Shown here piece by piece: positions 8,156-13,988 of a stretch of DNA of 13,988 nt. How positions within the stretch are numbered: position 1 is the first letter of the stretch; each line of letters starts with the position of its first letter. The translations under genes and the position numbers were made by a program. The notes below the pieces were generated by a model that was not told the DNA's origin, did not search any database, and saw only the letters and a program-made list of their open reading frames with translations. The stretch is taken from NCBI GenBank assembly GCA_027488055.1, contig JAIYCK010000024.1:1-13988 (forward strand), read 5' to 3'. The stretch is from Flavobacteriales bacterium (GTDB lineage: Bacteria; Bacteroidota; Bacteroidia; Flavobacteriales_D; Sanyastnellaceae).

Positions 8156-8722
8156 ATGATTCTACCGATTGTGGCCTACGGAGACAAGGTTCTGAAGAAA
8201 AAGGCCGAAGACATCACTCAAGATTATCCCCAACTGGATAAATTGATCGCTGACATGTTTGAAACCATGTATCATGCGCACGGCGTGGGTTTGGCGGCAC
8301 CCCAAATTGGTAAATCAATCCGACTCTTTGTGGTCGACGCGACCCCCTTTGCCGAAGGCGAAGACGGCGATGAAACCTGCGAAGACTTTAAACGCGTTTT
8401 TATCAATCCAGTGATATTTGAGGAAACCGGTGAAGAATGGGGCTTTGAAGAAGGTTGTCTATCTATACCGGGTGTGCGCGAGGAAGTATTTCGCAAAAGT
8501 CAAATCAAGATTGAATATTATGACGAGCACTGGGACTTGTATGAAGAGGAGCTAGATGGCTTTGCAGCACGTGTCGTTCAACACGAATATGATCACATTG
8601 AGGGCGTGCTCATGACAGACCATTTAAGCCCTTTCAAAAAAACGCTTCTGAGAGGTAAGTTATCCGACATCACCAAAGGAGATGTCGATGTAAACTACCG
8701 CATGCGATTCCCCAAAAAATAA
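8156..8722 (+). CDS. def: Peptide deformylase
   Basis: Metalloenzyme that removes the N-formyl group from the initiator methionine of nascent proteins at the ribosome exit. The 188 residues carry all three family motifs: GVGLAAPQIG (43-52), EGCLSIPG (99-106, metal ligand Cys101) and QHEYDH (142-147, ligands His143 and His147, catalytic Glu144). An acidic insertion (FAEGEDGDETCEDFKR, 65-80) between motifs 1 and 2 has the position and character of the insertion common in Bacteroidota deformylases. I chose the ATG at 8156 because it gives the typical start MILPIVAYGD. An in-frame ATG at 8099 would add 19 residues (MFWLALTSLWNP...) that look like translated promoter sequence. The DUF4301 gene starts 12 bases after the stop, so the two are probably co-transcribed. 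It diverges from the T9SS protein gene. Confidence 0.97.
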   Translation: MILPIVAYGDKVLKKKAEDITQDYPQLDKLIADMFETMYHAHGVGLAAPQIGKSIRLFVVDATPFAEGEDGDETCEDFKRVFINPVIFEETGEEWGFEEGCLSIPGVREEVFRKSQIKIEYYDEHWDLYEEELDGFAARVVQHEYDHIEGVLMTDHLSPFKKTLLRGKLSDITKGDVDVNYRMRFPKK

Positions 8723-8734
8723 TGTGTAATCGGC

Positions 8735-10222
8735 ATGCAACTTACACCCCACGATTTAGAGCAACTTGAGCGCAAAGGAATCACACTCGAAAACCTTGTG
8801 TCTCAACTCGACCGATTCTTTCACAATACGCACCCCATTCGGCTTGAAAAGCCTTGCACTCCTTCAGATGGCATTGTGATCCTTTCTCCTGCCGAATGCC
8901 ATACGCATGTGGAATTGTTCGAAAAAGAGTCACAGCACATGTCGCTCATGAAGTTCGTTCCCGCATCTGGTGCAGCCAGCCGGATGTTCAAGCACCTCTT
9001 TAATTATTCTCCTGACAGCATCGCGGAGCTTACTGAAGAGTTCATAATTCACTTCGACCGCTTCCCTTTTGTTCCGGCATTGAAGAAGGTGATGGAAGCG
9101 AATGGAATCATTTTGGAGGATTGCATTGCTCACAATCAATGGAACATCATCTTTGATTACATACTCAAACCCGAAGGTTTACATTACGATAGTCAGCTCA
9201 AAGGAATGGTTCAATTCCACGCCTATGAAGGCGAACCGCGGACTGCTTTCGAAGAGCATCTCCACGAGTCCCGCATATACGGCAGACAGGGCAATGGCGA
9301 AAGCCACATACATTTTACGATAGCACCTCAAAACATCGCCTTGGTCCAACAATTTCTGGCCAAAAAAGCGGAGGCCATGCCATTTGAAAATTTCGTGGTG
9401 CATTTCAGCACGCAGGCTGAACATACAGATACGTTGGCATTGACCAAGGACAATGAGCCATTGCGCGATCAAGACAACGAACTCATCTTCCGACCTTCGG
9501 GACATGGCGCATTGGTGCATAATCTGCAAAACCTAGATGCCGAGATCATTTTCATCAAGAACATCGACAATGTCTGCCATGAAGTGCATCGCAAGGAAAG
9601 CGACTTTTACAAAAAAGTAATTGCTGGTCTATTGGTTCACTTGAAAAAGGAGGTCACTCGTCACCTCGAAGCCTTGAAGTCAGAACATTCCAGCGGTTTA
9701 GATGAGGCCATTGAGTTCATTCAACGTTGGTTTCAACCCGGACTCCCCCTTGGTTTGGACAGGGATGCGCTAGCGAATTATGCCCGCCTCAGACTCGATC
9801 GTCCATTGCGCGTCTGTGGCATGGTGCGCAACGAAGGTGAACCCGGAGGCGGACCTTTTTGGGTCAAAATGCCAGATGGACATATCAGCAAACAGATCGT
9901 GGAAAAAGCTCAAGTGGATCTTAATGATCCCCTACAAAACAAGATCCTCTCCAGTGCGTCGCATTTCAATCCAGTAGACATCGTTTGCTCAATCAAAAAA
10001 GCAGACGGCACGAACTATAACCTGAACGAATATGTGGATCATAGCACTGGCTTTGTTTCAGAAAAATTTGTAGAGGGCCAAGTGGTGAAAGCGCTCGAGC
10101 TACCGGGCCTGTGGAATGGTGGAATGGCGCTTTGGAACACTGTGTTTGTAGAAGTTCCGGTGAGTACATTCAATCCTGTAAAGACAGTCAATGACCTTTT
10201 GCGTCAAGGCCATCAGAAGTAA
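8735..10222 (+). CDS. DUF4301 family protein (possible UDPGP-like nucleotidyltransferase)
   Basis: A 495-residue cytoplasmic protein with no signal peptide or membrane segment. It matches what I recall of the Bacteroidota family DUF4301: N-terminal FxxxDLEQLERKGI, KFVPASGAASRMFK (73-86), LKGMVQFH (155-162), RTAFEEHL (169-176), HIHFTIAP (191-198), HFSTQ...TDTLAL (223-236), FRPSGHGALVHNL (252-264), IFIKNIDNV (272-280), RPLRVCGMVRNEGEPGGGPFW (356-376, one conserved block) and the end motif STFNPVKTVNDLL. Its biochemical function is, to my knowledge, not established. The order glycine-rich loop with Arg and Lys, then K-G, then GHG-x-L, then N-x-DN resembles UDP-sugar pyrophosphorylases of the GT-A fold, so I infer nucleotidyltransferase ancestry. 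The length is normal for the family and the frame is intact. It starts 12 bases after def, and a strong hairpin terminator follows about 65 bases after its stop. Confidence 0.85.
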   Translation: MQLTPHDLEQLERKGITLENLVSQLDRFFHNTHPIRLEKPCTPSDGIVILSPAECHTHVELFEKESQHMSLMKFVPASGAASRMFKHLFNYSPDSIAELTEEFIIHFDRFPFVPALKKVMEANGIILEDCIAHNQWNIIFDYILKPEGLHYDSQLKGMVQFHAYEGEPRTAFEEHLHESRIYGRQGNGESHIHFTIAPQNIALVQQFLAKKAEAMPFENFVVHFSTQAEHTDTLALTKDNEPLRDQDNELIFRPSGHGALVHNLQNLDAEIIFIKNIDNVCHEVHRKESDFYKKVIAGLLVHLKKEVTRHLEALKSEHSSGLDEAIEFIQRWFQPGLPLGLDRDALANYARLRLDRPLRVCGMVRNEGEPGGGPFWVKMPDGHISKQIVEKAQVDLNDPLQNKILSSASHFNPVDIVCSIKKADGTNYNLNEYVDHSTGFVSEKFVEGQVVKALELPGLWNGGMALWNTVFVEVPVSTFNPVKTVNDLLRQGHQK

Positions 10223-10288
10223 TCTTGCATCACCAAACAACGATTTATCAGTATATGTTACCCTTATAAGCCCCTCAAATAGTGAGGC

Positions 10289-10325
10289 AAAAAAAAGAGC
10301 CTTCTATGATAGAAGGCTCTTTTTA
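10289..10325. terminator. Bidirectional intrinsic terminator between DUF4301 and dnaK
   Basis: A perfect 10-bp inverted repeat, AGAGCCTTCT (10296-10305), loop ATGAT, AGAAGGCTCT (10311-10320), is flanked by eight A's on the left (10289-10296) and five T's on the right (10320-10324). A-T pairing can extend the stem to about 14 bp. Read on the plus strand it ends the def-DUF4301 transcript; on the minus strand, with the longer T-run, it ends dnaK, whose stop codon lies 17 bases before the element (10342). Confidence 0.9.
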
Positions 10326-10341
10326 TATGGGTACAAGAAAA

Positions 10342-12246
10342 TTATTTCTTGTCTTCTTTCACTTCTTCAAAATCCACATCGGTCACCTCTGCATCTTGAG
10401 CATTTGTGTTGTTGGATGTGTTTCCAGCATCTGCTCCAGGCTGTGCATTGTACATGTCACTTGCTGCTGCGCTGAAAACTTCATTCAATTTAGCGATTGC
10501 TGCTTTGCAAGCGTCCACATTCTTCTCTGCATGAACACGCTTCAATTCATTCAAAGCGTTTTCGATCTCGGTGCGTTTGTCAGCTGGCAATTTCTCACCA
10601 AATTCTTTCAATTGCTTCTCCGTTTGGAAAATCAAAGAATCCGCTTCGTTGATCGTATCAGCTTCTTCCTTCGCCTTGCGGTCGCTTTCTGCATTGATTT
10701 CAGCCTCACGCTTCATCTTTTCGATCTCTTCTTTGCTCAAACCAGAGCTCGCTTGAATGCGAATATTCTGCTCTTTGTTGGTAGCCTTATCCTTGGCACT
10801 CACGCTGATTATACCATTGGCATCGATGTCGAAAGACACCTCAATCTGTGGCACACCGCGTGGCGCTGGTGGAATACCATCCAAATGGAATTTTCCAATG
10901 GTGCGGTTATCGCGTGCCATCGAACGCTCTCCTTGCAACACATGGATTTCCACACTTGGTTGACTATCGCTAGCAGTGCTGAAAGTCTCACTTTTCTTTG
11001 TCGGAATCGTGGTATTGGCCTCGATCAACTTAGTGAAAACGCCACCCATGGTTTCGATACCCAATGAAAGTGGAGTTACGTCCAACAACAACACATCTTT
11101 TACCTCACCTGTCAAAACACCACCCTGGATGGCAGCTCCAATGGCAACTACCTCATCCGGATTAACTCCTTTGGACGGCTCTTTGCCAAAAAACTTTTTC
11201 ACCGCTTCCTGCACAGCTGGAATACGAGTTGAACCACCTACAAGAATCACCTCGTTGATATCGTTCACTGTCAAACCAGCTTTTTTCAATGCACTTGCGC
11301 ATGGCTCAATGGTACGTTGAATCAACGAGTCCGCCAATTGCTCAAACTTTGCTCTTGTCAAAGTTTTTACCAAGTGCTTTGGCATACCATCTACAGGCAT
11401 GATGTAAGGCAAGTTGATTTCAGTGCTTGAGCTGCTAGACAATTCAATTTTTGCTTTTTCAGCACCTTCCTTCAAACGCTGAAGGGCCATTGGATCTTTT
11501 GTCAAGTCCAAGTTGTTGCCATTCTCGTTTTTGAATTCCTGCACCAACCAATCGATGATGACTTGGTCGAAATCATCACCACCCAAGTGCGTATCGCCAT
11601 CGGTAGATAATACTTCAAACACGCCATCACCTAATTCCAATACAGACACATCGTGTGTTCCACCGCCGCAGTCAAATACAGCGATCTTCACATCATGTGA
11701 TTTTTTATCCAATCCATAAGCCAATGCCGCAGCAGTAGGCTCATTGATAATACGCTTTACAGTCAGACCTGCGATTTCGCCTGCTTCTTTGGTCGCCTGA
11801 CGTTGTGCATCATTGAAGTAAGCTGGCACGGTGATCACCGCTTCTGTCACTTCATGGCCCAAATAGTCTTCAGCAGTTTTCTTCATTTTTTGAAGCACCA
11901 TCGCAGAAATCTCTTGAGCAGTGTACATGCGGTCATCGATGCTTACACGAGGTGTATTACCATCACCCTTTACAATGTTGTAGGGAACTCTGCTCGCTTC
12001 GCGCTGGCACTCATCAAAACTACTTCCCATGAAGCGTTTGATCGAGTATACGGTCTTGGTGGGGTTGGTGATCGCCTGACGCTTGGCAGGATCTCCCACC
12101 TTGCGCTCGCCGCCTTCTACGAACGCTACCACTGAAGGTGTTGTGCGTTTCCCTTCGCTGTTTTCAATCACGACTGGTTCATTTCCCTCCATTACAGCCA
12201 CACAGCTGTTGGTAGTACCTAAGTCGATGCCTATTACTTTGCTCAT
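10342..12246 (-). CDS. dnaK: Molecular chaperone DnaK (Hsp70)
   Basis: Cytoplasmic Hsp70 that binds exposed hydrophobic segments in an ATP-controlled cycle with DnaJ and GrpE, and hands aggregates to ClpB. 634 residues, full length. Motifs: phosphate-1 loop GIDLGTTNSCVAVMEG (6-21), TVPAYFNDAQRQATKEAG, INEPTAAALAYGLDKK, phosphate-2 loop FDCGGGTHDVS (191-201), VGGSTRIPAVQE, the interdomain linker DVLLLDVTPLSLGIET with the substrate-binding beta domain, and the helical lid. The C-terminus is acidic and ends EVTDVDFEEVKEDKK, like the EEVKD-type tail of bacterial DnaK. The phosphate-2 loop has Cys193 and His198 where E. coli has Leu and Phe. His is, as I recall, common in Flavobacteria, and the catalytic Thr197 and Asp residues are kept. 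The ATG at 12246 gives the standard start MSKVIGIDLGTTNS. No grpE or dnaJ is adjacent, so it is probably monocistronic, ending at the hairpin 17 bases downstream. No CIRCE operator is seen upstream. Confidence 0.98.
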   Translation of the reverse strand: MSKVIGIDLGTTNSCVAVMEGNEPVVIENSEGKRTTPSVVAFVEGGERKVGDPAKRQAITNPTKTVYSIKRFMGSSFDECQREASRVPYNIVKGDGNTPRVSIDDRMYTAQEISAMVLQKMKKTAEDYLGHEVTEAVITVPAYFNDAQRQATKEAGEIAGLTVKRIINEPTAAALAYGLDKKSHDVKIAVFDCGGGTHDVSVLELGDGVFEVLSTDGDTHLGGDDFDQVIIDWLVQEFKNENGNNLDLTKDPMALQRLKEGAEKAKIELSSSSSTEINLPYIMPVDGMPKHLVKTLTRAKFEQLADSLIQRTIEPCASALKKAGLTVNDINEVILVGGSTRIPAVQEAVKKFFGKEPSKGVNPDEVVAIGAAIQGGVLTGEVKDVLLLDVTPLSLGIETMGGVFTKLIEANTTIPTKKSETFSTASDSQPSVEIHVLQGERSMARDNRTIGKFHLDGIPPAPRGVPQIEVSFDIDANGIISVSAKDKATNKEQNIRIQASSGLSKEEIEKMKREAEINAESDRKAKEEADTINEADSLIFQTEKQLKEFGEKLPADKRTEIENALNELKRVHAEKNVDACKAAIAKLNEVFSAAASDMYNAQPGADAGNTSNNTNAQDAEVTDVDFEEVKEDKK

Positions 12247-12288
12247 TGTTGTTGAAATTTTCTGTTAATTTTCTTTGCCGCGGGTTTT

Positions 12289-12320
12289 CAATCATAGTGC
12301 CACGCCGCTTTTTGACCAGA
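12289..12320 (-). promoter_or_regulatory. Probable dnaK promoter (degenerate Bacteroidetes type)
   Basis: On the minus strand TCTG (12320-12317), 20 bases, then TATGATTG (12296-12289). Each box differs from the consensus (TTTG / TAnnTTTG) at one position, and the spacing equals that of the better promoter upstream of the dehydrogenase gene. Transcription would begin near 12282, giving a leader of about 35 bases. A sigma-54-like sequence overlaps it (see findings). Confidence 0.4.
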
Positions 12321-12385
12321 TTTCGGCAATTGTGTCAGATTTTCAGGGGCATTCTTGCGGCCAGATGGCAGCAAATCACCGTGTC

Positions 12386-12416
12386 GACTGCCAACGAGAC
12401 AATCGATACGGCAGTC
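12386..12416. repeat. Inverted repeat GACTGCC-N17-GGCAGTC
   Basis: Perfect 7-base arms at 12386-12392 and 12410-12416 with a 17-base spacer. The arm centres are 24 bases apart, a little over two helical turns, which would suit a dimeric DNA-binding protein. It lies about 135 bases before the dehydrogenase start and 140 before dnaK. No T-run follows, so it is not terminator-like. An operator role is only inferred. Confidence 0.4.
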
Positions 12417-12480
12417 CAAATCGTCATAAAACCGACTCCACACAAACATAAAATACTCACATCCAGTTTATTAATTCATA

Positions 12481-12513
12481 TTTTGGCAAAAATGCACTCC
12501 TTCCATAGCTTTG
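12481..12513 (+). promoter_or_regulatory. Promoter of the 3-hydroxyacyl-CoA dehydrogenase gene
   Basis: TTTTG (12481-12485), 20 bases, then TAGCTTTG (12506-12513): an exact match to the Bacteroidetes housekeeping consensus TTTG / TAnnTTTG with good spacing. Transcription should begin near 12520, giving a leader of about 30 bases before the ATG at 12552. This is the clearest promoter in the window. Confidence 0.7.
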
Positions 12514-12551
12514 CACCCGCTGTCAAAAAAACACCTTAACACTGTACAAGA

Positions 12552-13439
12552 ATGAATCAAGTGGTTGTCATCGGAGCTGGTCAAATGGGAAATGGAATTG
12601 CCCACGTATTTGCTCAATCTGGATATATCGTAACATTGGTCGATGTGCGCCAAGAAAGCCTCGATCGTGCTCTGACCATCATCGATAAAAACTTAGACCG
12701 TCAGGTGACCAAAGGAAGTATTACCGAGGAAGATAAAAAAGCTACGCTCAAACATCTCAATGTGTCAACGCATTTGCAATCGGCGGCGAGCAAAGCAGAT
12801 CTCATCGTAGAGGCAGCCACCGAAAACATTGACCTCAAACTCAAGATATTTGCGGAACTTGACCAATTCGCGCCAGCGCATTGCATCCTAGCAAGTAATA
12901 CTAGCTCGATATCAATTACGAGAATCGCAGCGGCTACTGCTCGCCCCCATCAAGTCATTGGCATGCACTTTATGAATCCTGTGCCCGTAATGAAGCTCGT
13001 AGAAGTTATCCGCGGTTACAGCACGTCTGACGAGGTCACTGCAACCATTCTAGATCTTTCTAAAAAACTAGGCAAGGTGCCTGTAGAAGTCAATGACTTG
13101 CCAGGATTTGTGGCCAATAAAATATTGATGCCCATGATCAATGAAGCCATCTACACCTTGTATGAAGGCACTGCAGGCGTGGAGGAAATTGATACCGTGA
13201 TGAAGTTGGGAATGGCCCACCCGATGGGACCTTTGCGCTTGGCAGATTTCATTGGTCTCGATACTTGTCTATCCATTTTGCGCGTGTTGCACGAGGGCTT
13301 TGGAAACCCGAAATATGCGCCATGTCCTTTGCTCGTGAATATGGTCACGGCTAAAAAATTAGGCGACAAAACAGGTGAAGGATTTTACAATTATGCCGAC
13401 CCTAAGAATCCTGTGGTCGCTCCGTTTTTCAAGAGATAA
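12552..13439 (+). CDS. hbd: 3-hydroxybutyryl-CoA (3-hydroxyacyl-CoA) dehydrogenase
   Basis: NAD(P)-dependent cytoplasmic enzyme interconverting 3-hydroxybutyryl-CoA and acetoacetyl-CoA, used in butanoate/fatty-acid metabolism. 295 residues, slightly above the ~282 of stand-alone clostridial Hbd. The N-terminal Rossmann domain has VIGAGQMGNGIAHVFA (6-21, with GAGQMG at 8-13) and an Asp at the end of the second strand (VTLVDVR), which suggests NAD preference. Active-site features: NTSSIS (116-121, catalytic Ser118), MHFMNPVPVMKLVEVI (138-153, catalytic His139) and GFVANKILMPMINEA (185-199, with Asn189). The C-terminal helical domain has GMAHPMGPLRLADFIGLD and the usual ending KTGEGFYNY. It is a single-domain protein, not the large FadB/FadJ fusion. 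No other beta-oxidation gene adjoins, and it has its own promoter. The stop lies 9 bases from the stop of the convergent partial gene, with no terminator between. Confidence 0.95.
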   Translation: MNQVVVIGAGQMGNGIAHVFAQSGYIVTLVDVRQESLDRALTIIDKNLDRQVTKGSITEEDKKATLKHLNVSTHLQSAASKADLIVEAATENIDLKLKIFAELDQFAPAHCILASNTSSISITRIAAATARPHQVIGMHFMNPVPVMKLVEVIRGYSTSDEVTATILDLSKKLGKVPVEVNDLPGFVANKILMPMINEAIYTLYEGTAGVEEIDTVMKLGMAHPMGPLRLADFIGLDTCLSILRVLHEGFGNPKYAPCPLLVNMVTAKKLGDKTGEGFYNYADPKNPVVAPFFKR

Positions 13440-13448
13440 GTCACAGCC

Positions 13449-13988
13449 TCATTTCTTGTGCATTTTTGGCTTCCGCAATATAATCCATTGGATCTGATCG
13501 GGAGCCGACATCAGTTGTTGTACTTCGTATCGTTTACTATCGCGCACATTCAGTTGAATGCATTCCGCATTCGGCACGTGAGGTTTAACCTCTTTGATGA
13601 TTGTATCCAAAGGCACAAACTCGCCGTCTTGCAGCTCAAACTGCTGAGCAACCGAATGATCGTTCGCGTCTGATTCGTACATCACAGATATTTTCTTACC
13701 TGTACTATTAAGAATGGATACAAACGTGGTGAAGGTGGGCACCGGGATCTTGGGTGCGGGAACAATCACCCCCGGGTTAGTAAGGCGCAACTCCTCTGGA
13801 ACCATCAGCACAGGATGTCCATCAGGCTGGCTCAAATCAACTTTTGAAATCTCCTTTCCCGATTCATCGAACACGTGAATGATATGCCAAAATTGTATAC
13901 CTCCATCGGGAGCCGATGAATACTCCAGGCGATTGACTTGCCCGTTGGGGTGGTAGGAGACATCCACACTGGCATGACCGGCAAAATC
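13449..13988 (-). CDS. Uncharacterised protein, 3' part (cut by right edge)
   Basis: The frame is open from the right edge to a TGA at 13451-13449; 179 residues are visible and the N-terminus is missing. A GTG at 13967 could act as a start, but the frame continues upstream (DFAGHAS) to the edge, so the gene is most likely longer. Near the start of the visible part, SYHPNGQVNRLEY resembles one unit of the YxxNGxxxxxxxY repeats in MORN-like/YwqK-type proteins, followed by HVFDESGKEISK of similar flavour. Then comes a proline-rich linker (PGVIVPAPKIPVPTF) and a beta-strand-rich C-terminal domain (FVSILNSTGKKISVMYES onward), ending in a basic tail (RKPKMHKK). I do not recognise a catalytic motif. 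No function is assigned. Confidence 0.75.
   Translation of the reverse strand, partial: DFAGHASVDVSYHPNGQVNRLEYSSAPDGGIQFWHIIHVFDESGKEISKVDLSQPDGHPVLMVPEELRLTNPGVIVPAPKIPVPTFTTFVSILNSTGKKISVMYESDANDHSVAQQFELQDGEFVPLDTIIKEVKPHVPNAECIQLNVRDSKRYEVQQLMSAPDQIQWIILRKPKMHKK

Larger units (their letters stand above)
12247..12551. other. Divergent intergenic region dnaK / 3-hydroxyacyl-CoA dehydrogenase
   Basis: This 305-base region holds no convincing gene. It carries the probable dnaK promoter near its left end, a 7+7 dyad in the middle and a good promoter for the dehydrogenase gene near its right end. The dnaK leader (12247-12282) is A-rich on the transcribed strand, with no strong Shine-Dalgarno sequence, as expected in Bacteroidota. 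Confidence 0.8.

Noticed and set aside
10282..11067. 261-codon open frame on the plus strand opposite dnaK
   Set aside because: It crosses the hairpin terminator and the end of dnaK. The translation is Phe/Leu/Cys-rich antisense of the DnaK lid, without a promoter or known motifs.
1..13988. CRISPR arrays, tRNA/rRNA genes, insertion sequences, toxin-antitoxin or defence genes
   Set aside because: I saw no spaced direct-repeat array, no cloverleaf-like segments, no transposase motifs with terminal repeats and no defence-family domains. The window is mainly housekeeping genes plus one secreted protein.

Overview
The window looks like an ordinary chromosomal segment of a Bacteroidota (Bacteroidetes) bacterium, most likely Flavobacteriales-like. 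Support: a secreted protein with a type IX secretion (T9SS) C-terminal sorting domain, a DUF4301-family protein, a DnaK with the GGGTHD form of the phosphate-2 loop, and promoter boxes of the Bacteroidetes type (TTTG, about 20 bases, TAnnTTTG). I see no strong Shine-Dalgarno sequences, tRNA or rRNA genes, CRISPR arrays, insertion sequences or phage genes.

Layout. Bases 1-870 (minus strand): the 5' part of a shikimate kinase gene (cut by the left edge), preceded by a stand-alone glutamine amidotransferase of the PabA/TrpG type. Bases 1080-4100 (plus): clpB, followed 42 bases later by a small alkyltransferase-like protein that lacks the acceptor cysteine. Bases 4168-7962 (minus): a 1264-residue secreted multidomain protein with a divergent N-terminal domain, about ten Asp-box (BNR/sortilin-type) repeats, a PKD domain, a jelly-roll-like domain and a T9SS sorting domain. 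Bases 8156-10222 (plus): peptide deformylase and a DUF4301 protein, probably one transcript. A bidirectional hairpin terminator at 10289-10325 separates it from the convergent dnaK gene (10342-12246, minus). A 305-base divergent intergenic region then leads to a 3-hydroxybutyryl-CoA dehydrogenase (12552-13439, plus). Convergent with that is a partial gene of unknown function that runs off the right edge.

How the genes relate. The left pair serves chorismate supply and use (aromatic amino acids and/or folate). ClpB and DnaK are partners in the protein-disaggregation machine, and peptide deformylase trims nascent proteins, so protein biogenesis and quality control is over-represented, although these genes are not one operon. 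The dehydrogenase belongs to fatty-acid/butanoyl-CoA metabolism.

The window is mostly housekeeping. I do not find a clear new multi-gene system. The best leads are the DUF4301 protein, whose motif order resembles UDP-sugar pyrophosphorylases; the unusual N-terminal domain of the T9SS protein; the alkyltransferase-like protein behind clpB; and several regulatory-looking structures: a start-region duplication exactly 100 bases apart, a dyad between dnaK and the dehydrogenase gene, and a sigma-54-like box overlapping the probable dnaK promoter.
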